From NCBI RefSeq assembly GCF_009498455.1, contig NZ_CP045644.1, positions 4,839,001 to 4,903,000 on the forward strand: a DNA stretch of 64,000 nt, given 5' to 3'. The translations under genes were made by a program, and so were the position numbers. Shown piece after piece: positions 46,558 to 55,396 of the stretch (positions are counted from its first letter, which is position 1; each line of letters begins with the position of its first letter). The notes below the pieces were generated by a model. The model worked only from the letters and a program-made list of their open reading frames with translations. It was not told the origin of the DNA and did no database searches. This DNA comes from Variovorax paradoxus. Its GTDB lineage: Bacteria; Pseudomonadota; Gammaproteobacteria; Burkholderiales; Burkholderiaceae_C.

Positions 46558-46597
46558 ACGTCATGTGGCTGCCACGCCGCTGACATGCCGCTTTCAT
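46558..46597 (+). promoter_or_regulatory. Tandem Pho-box-like array upstream of olsB
   Basis: Four 7-mers at exact 11-bp intervals (46558 ACGTCAT, 46569 CTGCCAC, 46580 CTGACAT, 46591 CTTTCAT) each differ from the PhoB half-site CTGTCAT/C by one or two bases. The array ends 40 bp before the olsB ATG. The regular period and the phosphate-gene context support PhoB control; the individual matches are imperfect. Confidence 0.6.
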
Positions 46598-46636
46598 TGC
46601 GCGTGTCCAGACTCGGTCAGCAGAAAGGGATTTCCC

Positions 46637-47560
46637 ATGAAAGAACTGCCGAACCCGACGTTTCCGCTCTCGCAGCTCGGACTGCGCGCAGCCCTGTGGC
46701 CCGCACCCGCAGCCGGAACCCCCGCCGTTGTGGCCGCTGCCGCCGCCGCAACCGTCGCCGCACTGGCCACCCGCACATCGGTCCCCGAGGCGCCGCTGGC
46801 CGTCATCGTGCCGCCCGCCGCCGAGGCGAGCAAGCCGGGCATCACGGTGAGCTGGGCGCGTCATCTGGATGACGTGCGCGCCGCGCAACGCCTGCGTCAC
46901 GACGTGTTCGTCGGCGAGATGGGCGCGCGCCTGAGCACGCCGCTGGCCGGCCACGACATCGACCTGTTCGACGACTTCTGCGAACACCTGCTGGTGCGCG
47001 ACGAACTCACGGGCCAGGTCATCGGCACCTACCGCGTGCTGACCCCCGCCCAGGCCCGCCGCGTCGGCAGCACCTACAGCGACACCGAGTTCGACCTGAC
47101 CCGCCTGCGCGACCTGCGCGAGCGCATGGTCGAACTGGGCCGCAGCTGCGTGCACGCCGAGCATCGCCAGGGCGGCGTGATCCTCGCGCTGTGGGGCGCG
47201 CTGGCCGGCTTCATGCACCGCAACAAGCTCGACACGATGATCGGCTGCGCGAGCATCCCGATGTCGCACAACGGCGTGACCAGCGGCGACGCGGCGGCCA
47301 GCATCTGGCGCCAGCTCTCGGCCAGCCACCTCGCGCCGATTCAATACCAGGTGCAGCCGCGCCTGCCGCTGCCGGTCGAACGGCTCGACAGCGCGCTCGA
47401 CGTGGAACCGCCCGCGCTCATCAAGGGTTACCTGCGGCTGGGCGCCAAGGTGCTCGGCGCGCCGGCCTGGGACCCTGACTTCAACACCGCCGACCTGCCG
47501 ATGCTGATGCGCATCGACGACCTGCCGGCGCGCTACCGCAAGCACTTTCTCGGCGCATGA
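46637..47560 (+). CDS. olsB: Ornithine-acyl-ACP N-acyltransferase OlsB
   Basis: A 307-aa acyltransferase of the OlsB/autoinducer-synthase-like GNAT fold. It makes 3-hydroxyacyl-ornithine, the first step of ornithine lipid synthesis. Conserved blocks are AAQRLRHDVFVGEMGA, DDFCEHLLVRDELTGQVIGTYRVL, FDLTRLRDL, ELGRSCVHAEHRQGG and IGCASIPMS. An extra Ala/Pro-rich N-terminal ~60 residues precede the domain. The ATG at 46637 has AAAGGGA upstream. Ornithine lipids replace phospholipids when phosphate is scarce, which fits the Pho-like array and ppk1 next door. olsA is not in the window. Confidence 0.87.
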   Translation: MKELPNPTFPLSQLGLRAALWPAPAAGTPAVVAAAAAATVAALATRTSVPEAPLAVIVPPAAEASKPGITVSWARHLDDVRAAQRLRHDVFVGEMGARLSTPLAGHDIDLFDDFCEHLLVRDELTGQVIGTYRVLTPAQARRVGSTYSDTEFDLTRLRDLRERMVELGRSCVHAEHRQGGVILALWGALAGFMHRNKLDTMIGCASIPMSHNGVTSGDAAASIWRQLSASHLAPIQYQVQPRLPLPVERLDSALDVEPPALIKGYLRLGAKVLGAPAWDPDFNTADLPMLMRIDDLPARYRKHFLGA

Positions 47561-47646
47561 AGCCGGCGGCCATCCGGCCCGACGCCGGGCCGCACGTTGC
47601 TTCGCTGCCGCCGAATGTGTCAGGTTCGCTCTCTGCGGGAGAGGGT

Positions 47647-47696
47647 GCGTCACGCGAATGTCATGGAACTGTCACGGATGACGTTGACACTGTCAT
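47647..47696 (+). promoter_or_regulatory. Pho box upstream of ppk1
   Basis: GCGTCAC (47647), ATGTCAT (47658) and CTGTCAC (47669) are spaced 11 bp apart, the PhoB arrangement; the last two form an almost consensus box. A further CTGTCAT at 47690 is out of phase by one base. The ppk1 ATG is about 50 bp further on. Confidence 0.75.
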
Positions 47697-47745
47697 ATTT
47701 CAGCCGTCGTGTTCTCCCGTGCCGCTTGCTCCAGAATCAGTGCCC

Positions 47746-49884
47746 ATGCCCTCCCTCTCCGCTGACCCTTCGCGCGTCGGTGAAGCGCCTCCGTTCGCGT
47801 TGCTGGACCGCGACCACAGCATCCTCTCGTTCAACGAGCGCGTGCTCGACTGGGCCCACCGGCCCGAAGTGCCGCTGATCGAACGGCTGCGCTATCTGTG
47901 CATCGTGTCGTCGAATCTCGACGAGTTCTTCGAAGTCCGTGCCGCGCCGCACCTGAGCGCGGGCAGCGCCGGCGACCGCAAGGGCACGTACACGGTCGAG
48001 TCGTTCGAGCGCCTGTCCGAAGCCGCCCATGCGCTCGTGGCGCGCCAGTACGCGCTGTACAACGACGAGCTGATGCCGACCTTTGCCACGCATGGCATCC
48101 ACATCGTGTCGCATGGCGAGCGCAATCCGGCCCAGCGCAAGTGGGTCAGCGAGTATTTCGAGCGCGAGGTGCGCCCGTTGCTGATTCCGGTGGGGCTCGA
48201 TCCGGCGCACCCGTTTCCGCAGGTGGCGAACAAGTCGCTGAACTTCATCGTGCGCCTGGGCGGCAAGGACGCCTTCGGCCGCGAGAACCCGATCCAGATC
48301 GTCAAGCTGCCGCGCGTGCTGCCGCGCCTCATCAAGATGCCGGCCAAGGTGTCCGACGGCAAGACGCTGTTCGTGGCGCTGTCGAGCGTGGTGCGCGCGC
48401 ACCTGTCGAGCATGTTCCCGGGCCGCGAGGTGGGCGACTTCTCGCAGTTCCGCGTGACGCGCCACTCCGACCTCGCGGTCGACGAGGAAGACGTCAAGAA
48501 CCTGCGCACCGCCCTGCGCCAGGGCCTGCAGCATCGCCACTACGGCCAGGCCGTGCGGCTCGAGGTGTCGGCCAGTTGCGCCGAATCGCTCGCGAGCTTT
48601 TTGCTCGCGCAGTTCAACCTGCCGCCGCAGGCGCTGTACCGCGTGCACGGGCCGGTGAACCTGGCGCGGCTCACGCAACTCATCGACCTGATCGGCGAGC
48701 CGCAGCTGCGCTTCCCGCCGTATGTGGCGTCGTTCCCCGTCACGCTGTCGCCCGCGCAGTCGTTCTTCGACCGGCTGCAACGTGGCGACGTGCTGATCCA
48801 CCAGCCCTTCGAGAGCTTCGACGGCGTGCTGGCTTTCCTGCGCGACGCCGTGCTCGATCCGCAGGTGCTGGCCATCAAGCAGACCATCTACCGCACCGGC
48901 CCCGATTCGGAGCTCATGGACCTGCTGCGCGAAGCCGTGCGCCGCGGCAAAGAAGTGACGGTGGTGGTCGAGCTGAAGGCGCGCTTCGACGAAGAGGCCA
49001 ACATCAACTGGGCCGAGATGCTCGAGTCGATCGGCGCGCAGGTGGTGTACGGCGTGGTGGGCCTGAAGACCCACGCCAAGATGCTCCTGGTCACGCGCCG
49101 CGAGGGCAAACAGCTGCGCCGCTATGGCCACCTGTCGACCGGCAACTACAACCCGCGCACGGCGCGGCTGTACACCGACATCAGCCACCTCACGGCCGAC
49201 CCGGCGCTCACGGCCGACATGGAGGCCGTGTTCGTCCACCTGGCCAGCCAGAGCCGCCTGCCCAAGCTCAACCGCATGTGGCTCGCGCCCTTCGACCTGC
49301 ACAAGAACCTGGTCGCGCGCATCGATGCGCTGGGGCAGGCTGCTGCGAACGGCGAGCCGACGCGCATCGTCGCCAAGATGAACGCGCTGACCGACGAGGA
49401 AATCATCGGCGCGCTCATTCGCGCGGGGCAGAAGGGCGTGAAGATCGACCTCATCGTGCGCGGCGCCTGCACGCTGCCGGCGCAGGTGCCGGGGCTCACC
49501 GACAACGTGCGCGTGCGCTCGGTGATCGGGCGCTTCCTCGAGCATTCGCGGGTGTTCTATTTCCGCCATGGCGAGGACGAGTCGCTTTACCTGTCGAGCG
49601 CCGACTGGATGAACCGCAACATGATGCGGCGCATCGAGCTGGCCTGGCCCGTGACCGATCCCACCCTGCGCCAGCGCCTCATCGACGAGTGCCTGGTGGC
49701 TTACCTGCACGATGGCCGCGACGCCTGGGACCTGGGCGGCGACGGCGTCTACCGGCGTGTCGACCACGACACGCACCCCGGCGAGGCGGGCGCGTCCCCC
49801 GCGATCGAAGCGCATGGCGCCCAGGCCGCCTTGATGGGCCGCTATGCATCACGAGGAAACCACCGTGATGCGTCCGCCAATTGA
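47746..49884 (+). CDS. ppk1: Polyphosphate kinase 1
   Basis: A 712-aa PPK1 that polymerises the gamma phosphate of ATP into polyphosphate. The N-terminal and head domains open LLDRDHSILSFNERVLDWA and SSNLDEFFEVRAA. The catalytic C1/C2 domains contain ANINWAEMLESIGAQVVYG and the autophosphorylated His (about 443) in GLKTHAKM. HLSTGNYNPRTARLYTD is also characteristic. The frame is open to 47557, but the ATG at 47746 is the natural start, with the Pho box upstream of it. sixA follows 25 bp later and ppx is nearby. Confidence 0.95.
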   Translation: MPSLSADPSRVGEAPPFALLDRDHSILSFNERVLDWAHRPEVPLIERLRYLCIVSSNLDEFFEVRAAPHLSAGSAGDRKGTYTVESFERLSEAAHALVARQYALYNDELMPTFATHGIHIVSHGERNPAQRKWVSEYFEREVRPLLIPVGLDPAHPFPQVANKSLNFIVRLGGKDAFGRENPIQIVKLPRVLPRLIKMPAKVSDGKTLFVALSSVVRAHLSSMFPGREVGDFSQFRVTRHSDLAVDEEDVKNLRTALRQGLQHRHYGQAVRLEVSASCAESLASFLLAQFNLPPQALYRVHGPVNLARLTQLIDLIGEPQLRFPPYVASFPVTLSPAQSFFDRLQRGDVLIHQPFESFDGVLAFLRDAVLDPQVLAIKQTIYRTGPDSELMDLLREAVRRGKEVTVVVELKARFDEEANINWAEMLESIGAQVVYGVVGLKTHAKMLLVTRREGKQLRRYGHLSTGNYNPRTARLYTDISHLTADPALTADMEAVFVHLASQSRLPKLNRMWLAPFDLHKNLVARIDALGQAAANGEPTRIVAKMNALTDEEIIGALIRAGQKGVKIDLIVRGACTLPAQVPGLTDNVRVRSVIGRFLEHSRVFYFRHGEDESLYLSSADWMNRNMMRRIELAWPVTDPTLRQRLIDECLVAYLHDGRDAWDLGGDGVYRRVDHDTHPGEAGASPAIEAHGAQAALMGRYASRGNHRDASAN

Positions 49885-49909
49885 AATTGAAGAAGAAGTT
49901 CGAAAGACG

Positions 49910-50377
49910 ATGAGCATGGACTTGATCTTCTGGCGTCACGCCGAAGCCGAGGACTGGACCGAAGGGTGTGACGACATGCAGCGCTCGCTCACGCCGCGCG
50001 GCGAAAAACAGGCCAAGCGCATGGCCTCCTGGCTCGACCGGCAGCTGCCCGACGGCACACGCATCGTGTGCAGCCCGGCGCGCCGTTGCGAGCAGACCGC
50101 GCTGGCACTGGGCCGCAAGTACAAGCTGCGCTCCGAGCTGTCGCCCGACACCACGCCCGACGAACTGCTGGCTGCCACCGGCTGGCCCAACGGCAAGTCG
50201 GTGGTGCTGGTGATTGGCCACCAGCCGTCGCTGGGGCAGGCGATCTCGTTGCTGCTCGGCCTGAAGCAGGACAGCTGCCCGGTGCGCAAGGGCTCGCTCT
50301 GGTGGATCCGCACCCGCGAGCGCGACGGCGATGTGCAGACCGTCGTCGTGACGGTGCAGGCGCCCGAGCTTCTCTAG
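49910..50377 (+). CDS. sixA: Phosphohistidine phosphatase SixA
   Basis: A 155-aa histidine phosphatase of the RHG family. The catalytic motif is WRHAEAED at the N-terminus, with the second His in VIGHQPSLGQ. SixA removes phosphate from histidine residues of phosphorelay proteins such as the PTS-Ntr. The frame is open upstream into ppk1; the ATG at 49910 (or 49916) begins the conserved domain and clears the ppk1 stop by 25 bp. It is probably cotranscribed with ppk1. Confidence 0.88.
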   Translation: MSMDLIFWRHAEAEDWTEGCDDMQRSLTPRGEKQAKRMASWLDRQLPDGTRIVCSPARRCEQTALALGRKYKLRSELSPDTTPDELLAATGWPNGKSVVLVIGHQPSLGQAISLLLGLKQDSCPVRKGSLWWIRTRERDGDVQTVVVTVQAPELL

Positions 50378-50603
50378 CTGCTACAGCGGTCCTTCGCCGC
50401 CAACACCCCCGCCTGACGCTTCCGGACGGGCGCTTTGTCACGGTCGCGGACCGAGGCGGCAGGGCGCTTGTCTCCCGGAAAAAGGGGCGGACGACTCATG
50501 CGCGCGTGCAGCGCAATTTCTACAGTGTGACTCCACGGCAACGTGCTTTTGCCCCGATGCGAGAAGAAGCGGTGCCGGTCGACCACCTCACTGGGGGACA
50601 CGC

Positions 50604-51455
50604 ATGAAACTGCTCCACACACTGCCAAGAAGCTTCAAGAACATGCCGCGTGAAGACGCGGACATGCCATTGAAGACGCTGACTTCCCTGCTTGTTGCTG
50701 CAGCCCTGCTGTCGGGATGCGCGGCGAACAGCGTCGCGCCTGCGCTGCAGACCCGCCACGATGCCACCCGGTCGATCGAAAAGGTCGAGGTCATCTACAA
50801 CGCGCAAGACCAGCTGATCGTCACGGATGGCGGCGGGTCGGGGCTGACGGGCTTCGCAGGGTTTTTTGGGCCCATCGCTGCGCTGTTGGCAATCTCCGCC
50901 GATACCGGCAGCCGAATGACGATGGCCGCCCGGACCGACCAGCGCAGCAAGGAGTTCACGGCCGCAGTGAAGAACAGCGGAGCGACCATGGCGCTCAACA
51001 GGCAGTTCGCCGAGCGACTGGCGGCGCGCCTGCGGGAGAGTGGCCGCGAGGTGAAGCTGACGCCTTTCATGCGCGCGACCGGAGAGCATGCGCAGATGCA
51101 GGTGCAGGAACTCCCGCCTACGCCCGGCTACAGCACATTGATCCTGCGGATCACGACGTCTTATGGCGCGGCCGATGCGACATCGAGCTTCAAGCCGTAC
51201 GTCTGGGTGGAACAGTTGCTGAGGGACGAGAAGCAGTCCGTCGTGGGCCAGACCTTGCAGGTCGCCGACGTGAGCGAGCCCACCTACCTCCTGTACGACG
51301 GCCTGCTCAAGGACACCGCAGGCGCTCGCGAAGGGTTGAAGCGCGGGCTTGACCAGATCGTGCAGCCGGCCTATGTCGAGATGTTCGGGGAAGAGGTGCT
51401 GCACAAGGCCGGCGCAGCGGCCGTCACGCAGACGGCCGGCATCGACACGAAGTGA
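50604..51455 (+). CDS. Lipoprotein of unknown function
   Basis: An exported lipoprotein of 283 aa from the ATG at 50604, which has GGGGGA upstream. A second ATG at 50664 would give a textbook lipoprotein signal (MPLKTLTSLLVAAALLSGC), so it may be the true start. The mature part has GFAGFFGPIAALLAIS, a hydrophobic stretch, then a charged domain with RQFAERLAARLRESGREVKL. No family is recognised. It stands between the polyphosphate synthesis and degradation genes, with ppx convergent 6 bp away, which suggests but does not prove a phosphate role. Confidence 0.75.
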   Translation: MKLLHTLPRSFKNMPREDADMPLKTLTSLLVAAALLSGCAANSVAPALQTRHDATRSIEKVEVIYNAQDQLIVTDGGGSGLTGFAGFFGPIAALLAISADTGSRMTMAARTDQRSKEFTAAVKNSGATMALNRQFAERLAARLRESGREVKLTPFMRATGEHAQMQVQELPPTPGYSTLILRITTSYGAADATSSFKPYVWVEQLLRDEKQSVVGQTLQVADVSEPTYLLYDGLLKDTAGAREGLKRGLDQIVQPAYVEMFGEEVLHKAGAAAVTQTAGIDTK

Positions 51456-51461
51456 AACGGC

Positions 51462-52982
51462 TCAGGCGCCGCTGAGCTCCACGCGCCAGTTGCTGGTTTT
51501 CTGCCAGGCCAGCACTTCCTCGCGCAGCAGGTGTGCCGACTGCGGATAGGCGTCGGCCCAATCGGGCGCGCAGGCGATCGTGAAGGCCCTGGCACCGAGT
51601 GCCGCGAGGTTCAGCGCCTTCGGGTCGGGGTCGCGGCGCGCATGGCACAGGATCACGGCCAGCCGCAGCGCAAGCAGCTGCGTCACGAAAGTCTCGTCGT
51701 CCAGCGAGGCTTCGAGCTTGCGCAGCTTGCCGCGCTGGCCCAGCACCAGCTGGCCGAGCGCGTGCAGCTCGTTCACCGCAAAGCCCGGCGCGTCGGCGTT
51801 GTCGAGGATGTAGGCACCGTGCTTGTGATAGTCGCTGTGAGAGACCAGCGCGCCGATCTCGTGCAGTTGCGCGGCCCAGCCGAGCTTGCGCAGCGCGCGG
51901 CCGGCGCGGCTCGAGGTGCTGCCGCCACGCGCGGCGGGGGCGAGCTGCACGAACAGCGCGGCGGCGGCCTCGCTCACGCGCTTGGCCTGGGCCGCATCGA
52001 CCGCGAAGCGGGTGGCGAGCCGGGTCACCGTGGCACTGCGCATGTCGGCCACGCTCTCGTCGCGCTCGAGCAACTCGTACAGCACGCCGTGGCGCAGGGC
52101 GCCCTGGGCGACCTTCATTTCCTGGATGTCGAGCAGGTCGAACACCGCACGCAGCACGCTCAGGCCGCCGCCGATCACGGCCTTGCGGTCTTCGCGCATG
52201 CCGTCGATGCGCAGCTTGTCGATGCTGCCGGCCTTGAGCAGGCGGTCGAGCAGCCAGTCGAGGCCGTCGCGGGTGACGAGGCCGGCTTCGCCGCCGGCCG
52301 CCGCGAGCACGTCGCCCACCGCGCCGATGGTGCCGGAGGCGCCGTAGGCCACGTCCCACTGGTCGCGGGTGTAGCTGGAGAGTGCGTCGTCCAGCACGGC
52401 CTTGGCCGCGACTTCGGCGGCGCGGAAGGCGGGGGCGGTGAACTGGCCTTCGCCGAAATGCTTCATCGACCAGGCGACGCTGCCCACGCGGTACGACTCC
52501 ATGCGCTCGGCCTCGAGCGCGTGGCCGATGATCATTTCGGTGGATCGCCCGCCGATGTCGATGACGAGCCGGCGTTCCTGGTCGGACGCGTCGGTGTGCG
52601 GCAGATGGTGCGCCACGCCCTGATAGATCAGGCGGGCTTCTTCGCGGCCCGGGATCACGTCGATGCCGAAGCCGAGGATGGTGCGCGCACGCAACAGAAA
52701 TTCTTCGCGGTTGCGCGCTTCGCGCAAGGTTTGCGTGGCCACGGCGCGCACCTGCGAGCGCTTGAAGCCGGCCAGCCGCTCGCCGAAGCGGGCGAGGGCG
52801 TCCCAGCCGCGCTGCATGGCTTCGGTCGTGAGGTTGCGTGCGCTGTCCAGGCCATTGCCTTGGCGCACGGTTTCCTTGAGGTACTCGGTGCGGTGGATCT
52901 GTCCGTGGTCGACCTGGCCGATTTCCAGCCTGAAGCTGTTGGAGCCGAGATCGACTGCTGCGAGGCGGGTGCCGTTTTGCAT
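51462..52982 (-). CDS. ppx: Exopolyphosphatase
   Basis: A 506-aa PPX/GppA family enzyme that releases phosphate from polyphosphate ends. It has the actin-like ATPase-fold motifs AAVDLGSNSFRLEIG and VIDIGGRSTEMIIG, and the HD-type C-terminal domain (LHEIGALVSHSDYHKHGAYIL). It is divergent from pstS. A minus-strand Pho box lies about 100 bp upstream of its ATG, so it should respond to phosphate limitation together with the pst operon. Confidence 0.93.
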   Translation of the reverse strand: MQNGTRLAAVDLGSNSFRLEIGQVDHGQIHRTEYLKETVRQGNGLDSARNLTTEAMQRGWDALARFGERLAGFKRSQVRAVATQTLREARNREEFLLRARTILGFGIDVIPGREEARLIYQGVAHHLPHTDASDQERRLVIDIGGRSTEMIIGHALEAERMESYRVGSVAWSMKHFGEGQFTAPAFRAAEVAAKAVLDDALSSYTRDQWDVAYGASGTIGAVGDVLAAAGGEAGLVTRDGLDWLLDRLLKAGSIDKLRIDGMREDRKAVIGGGLSVLRAVFDLLDIQEMKVAQGALRHGVLYELLERDESVADMRSATVTRLATRFAVDAAQAKRVSEAAAALFVQLAPAARGGSTSSRAGRALRKLGWAAQLHEIGALVSHSDYHKHGAYILDNADAPGFAVNELHALGQLVLGQRGKLRKLEASLDDETFVTQLLALRLAVILCHARRDPDPKALNLAALGARAFTIACAPDWADAYPQSAHLLREEVLAWQKTSNWRVELSGA

Positions 52983-53083
52983 TGTTCTAGTGAAGAGGGC
53001 GGTTCTCTGATCGTAGCGCCGTGACAGCAGGCGCCGCCTCCCCGAATCGCGTCACGGCGAGGGCTGGAGGTTAGGCGGGGCGA

Positions 53084-53101
53084 ATGACGGTTATGTGACA
53101 G
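53084..53101 (-). promoter_or_regulatory. Pho box for ppx (minus strand)
   Basis: Read on the minus strand, CTGTCAC-ATAA-CCGTCAT matches the PhoB box (two 7-bp half-sites, 11-bp period) with one mismatch. It points toward ppx, whose start is about 100 bp downstream. Its right part also forms the palindrome TGTGAC-AGC-GTCACA (53094-53108). Confidence 0.65.
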
Positions 53102-53151
53102 CGTCACACACAACCCGGCCGGTGCAGCGGCATTTTCCCTCGACAGAAGGG

Positions 53152-53169
53152 GTGTCACATCGATGTCAC
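53152..53169 (+). promoter_or_regulatory. Pho box for pstS
   Basis: GTGTCAC-ATCG-ATGTCAC has two half-sites 11 bp apart in the PhoB pattern, 63 bp before the pstS ATG. It is the expected activator site for the pst operon. Confidence 0.82.
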
Positions 53170-53232
53170 AAAAGCTTTTTAGAGTCCGTTCGAGCCCCAA
53201 AGGGACTACTTCTTACTTCTCAAGGAAGCTTT

Positions 53233-54267
53233 ATGAAAACGACGTTCAAATTTGCAACCGCCGGCCTCGTGACCGCGCTGTTCTCCCTTCCCGCCCTCGC
53301 CCAAGACGTGACCGGCGCCGGCGCCAGCTTCCCGGCACCGCTGTACGCCAAGTGGGCGTCCGATTTCAACAAGGCCACCGGCGTCAAGATCAACTACCAG
53401 TCGGTCGGTTCGGGCGCTGGCCTCAAGCAGATCGAAGCCAAGACCGTCGATTTCGGCGCCTCGGACGCTCCCCTGAAGGACGAAGAACTGCAAGCCAAGG
53501 GCCTGATGCAGTTCCCCACCGTCATCGGCGGCGTGATCCCCGTGGTGAACATCCCCGGCATCAAGCCGGGCGAACTGAAGCTCAACGGCCAGGTGCTGGG
53601 CGACATCTACCTGGGCAAGATCACCAAGTGGAACGACCCCGCCATCAAGGCACTGAACGGTTCGCTGGCCCTGCCTGACGCCGCCATCGCCCCGGTTCGC
53701 CGCGCCGACGGTTCGGGCACCAGCTTCCTGTTCACCAACTACCTGAGCAAGGTCAACGCCGAGTGGAAGTCGAAGGTCGGCGAAGGCACGGCCGTGAACT
53801 GGCCCACCGGCGCGGGTGGCAAGGGCAACGAAGGCGTCGCCGCTTTCGTGAACCGCCTGCCCAACTCGATCGGCTACGTCGAGTACGCCTACGTCAAGCA
53901 GAACAAGATGACCTACGCCCAACTGCAAAACGCAGCCGGCACGTTCGTCTCGCCCGACGACACGGCCTTCAAGGCTGCTGCCGCCGGTGCCGACTGGAAC
54001 AAGAGCTTCTACCAGGTGCTGACCAACCAGGCCGGCAAGGATTCGTGGCCCATCACCGGCGCCACCTTCATCCTGATGCACAAGGTGCAGGACAAGCCCG
54101 CCAGCGCCACCACCGTGCTCAAGTTCTTCGACTGGGCCTACAAGGGCGGCGACAAGACGGCCGACGAGCTCGACTACGTGCCGATGCCCGACGCCGTGAA
54201 GGCCACCATCGCCAAGGCATGGGGTGAAGTGAAGGACGCATCGGGCAAGCCGGTCGCGTTCAAGTAA
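53233..54267 (+). CDS. pstS: Phosphate ABC transporter substrate-binding protein PstS
   Basis: A 344-aa periplasmic phosphate-binding protein. The signal peptide ends ALA before [19 protein letters not shown]. Phosphate-binding segments include [10 protein letters not shown], the Ser/Asp region DFGASDAPL and [15 protein letters not shown]. The ATG at 53233 has AAGGA upstream. It heads the pstSCAB-phoU-phoBR cluster behind a good Pho box. Confidence 0.96.
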   Translation: MKTTFKFATAGLVTALFSLPALAQDVTGAGASFPAPLYAKWASDFNKATGVKINYQSVGSGAGLKQIEAKTVDFGASDAPLKDEELQAKGLMQFPTVIGGVIPVVNIPGIKPGELKLNGQVLGDIYLGKITKWNDPAIKALNGSLALPDAAIAPVRRADGSGTSFLFTNYLSKVNAEWKSKVGEGTAVNWPTGAGGKGNEGVAAFVNRLPNSIGYVEYAYVKQNKMTYAQLQNAAGTFVSPDDTAFKAAAAGADWNKSFYQVLTNQAGKDSWPITGATFILMHKVQDKPASATTVLKFFDWAYKGGDKTADELDYVPMPDAVKATIAKAWGEVKDASGKPVAFK

Positions 54268-54310
54268 GCAAAGCAGCAACCCTTCATCCACAGTCCAGGA
54301 CGGCGCGCCC

Positions 54311-55396
54311 ATGAGCAACTCTTCGCTCCAGGACGCGCCGCTTTCGTCTTTGCCGGAGCGACCCGTGTCATCCACCTTTCCTGCTGCTGCCGCCTCCCTC
54401 GACCTTGCGGCCGAGCGCGCGCGCACCTCTGCCGCTCCTCCGCCGCCCGTGAAGGCGCCCCGTTCCGGCCCGATGGCCGACCGCATCTTCGGCTGGGCCG
54501 CCAAGGGCGCCGCGCTGCTGACGCTCGCGATGCTCATCGGCATCCTGCTGTCGCTGGTCGTCGGCGCCTGGCCCGCCATCGCGAAGTACGGCCTCGGCTT
54601 CCTCACGAGCAGCGTGTGGGACCCGGTGAAGGACGAGTACGGCGGCCTCGTGATGATCTACGGCACGCTGGCCACCTCGTTCATCGCACTGGTGATCGCC
54701 GTGCCGGTGAGCTTCGGCATCGCGCTGTTCCTGACCGAACTCTCGCCCAACTGGCTCAAGCGCCCGCTGGGCACCGCCATTGAACTGCTGGCTGCCGTGC
54801 CGTCCATCGTGTACGGCATGTGGGGCCTGCTGGTCTTCGGCCCCATTCTTTCGACCTGGGTGCAGCAGCCGCTGCAGAAGCTGCTGGCCGGCGTGCCGTA
54901 CCTCGGCGCCCTGGTGTCCGGCCCGCCCGTGGGCATCGGCATTCTGTCGGCCGGCATCATCCTGGCGATCATGATCATTCCGTTCATCGCCTCGGTGATG
55001 CGCGACGTGTTCGAAGTGACGCCCGCGCTGCTCAAGGAGTCGGCCTACGGCCTGGGCTCCACCACCTGGGAAGTCGTCTCGAAGGTCGTGCTGCCCTACA
55101 CCAAGGCCGGCGTGATCGGCGGCATCATGCTCGGCCTCGGCCGCGCACTGGGCGAGACCATGGCCGTCACCTTCGTGATCGGCAACATGAACCAGCTCAA
55201 CTCCCTGTCGGTGTTCGAGGCTGCCAACAGCATCACCTCGGCACTGGCCAATGAATTCGCCGAAGCCGGCGCGGGCCTGCACCAGGCTGCGCTGATGTAC
55301 CTCGGCCTCGTGCTGTTCTTCATCACCTTCGTCGTGCTGTCGCTGTCGAAGATGCTGCTGGCGCAAATGAAGAAGAGCGAAGGAACCAAGACGTGA
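54311..55396 (+). CDS. pstC: Phosphate ABC transporter permease PstC
   Basis: A 361-aa inner-membrane permease with six helices after a long polar N-terminal tail (about 60 residues, Ser/Pro/Ala-rich). The binding-protein-dependent transport motif is [18 protein letters not shown]. It pairs with PstA. Its stop overlaps the GTG of pstA (GTGA, 55393-55396), indicating translational coupling. Confidence 0.95.
   Translation: MSNSSLQDAPLSSLPERPVSSTFPAAAASLDLAAERARTSAAPPPPVKAPRSGPMADRIFGWAAKGAALLTLAMLIGILLSLVVGAWPAIAKYGLGFLTSSVWDPVKDEYGGLVMIYGTLATSFIALVIAVPVSFGIALFLTELSPNWLKRPLGTAIELLAAVPSIVYGMWGLLVFGPILSTWVQQPLQKLLAGVPYLGALVSGPPVGIGILSAGIILAIMIIPFIASVMRDVFEVTPALLKESAYGLGSTTWEVVSKVVLPYTKAGVIGGIMLGLGRALGETMAVTFVIGNMNQLNSLSVFEAANSITSALANEFAEAGAGLHQAALMYLGLVLFFITFVVLSLSKMLLAQMKKSEGTKT

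Noticed and set aside
50378..50603. Small frames in the gap between sixA and the lipoprotein gene
   Set aside because: No ribosome sites and no coherent protein pattern; the minus-strand frame at 50374-50628 is Arg/Ser/His-rich noise. I see nothing functional apart from the ribosome site of the next gene.
51460..51477. Hairpin GCTCAG-N6-CTGAGC at the end of ppx
   Set aside because: Perfect 6-bp stem but no T-run on either strand, and it covers the ppx stop codon; not supported as a terminator.
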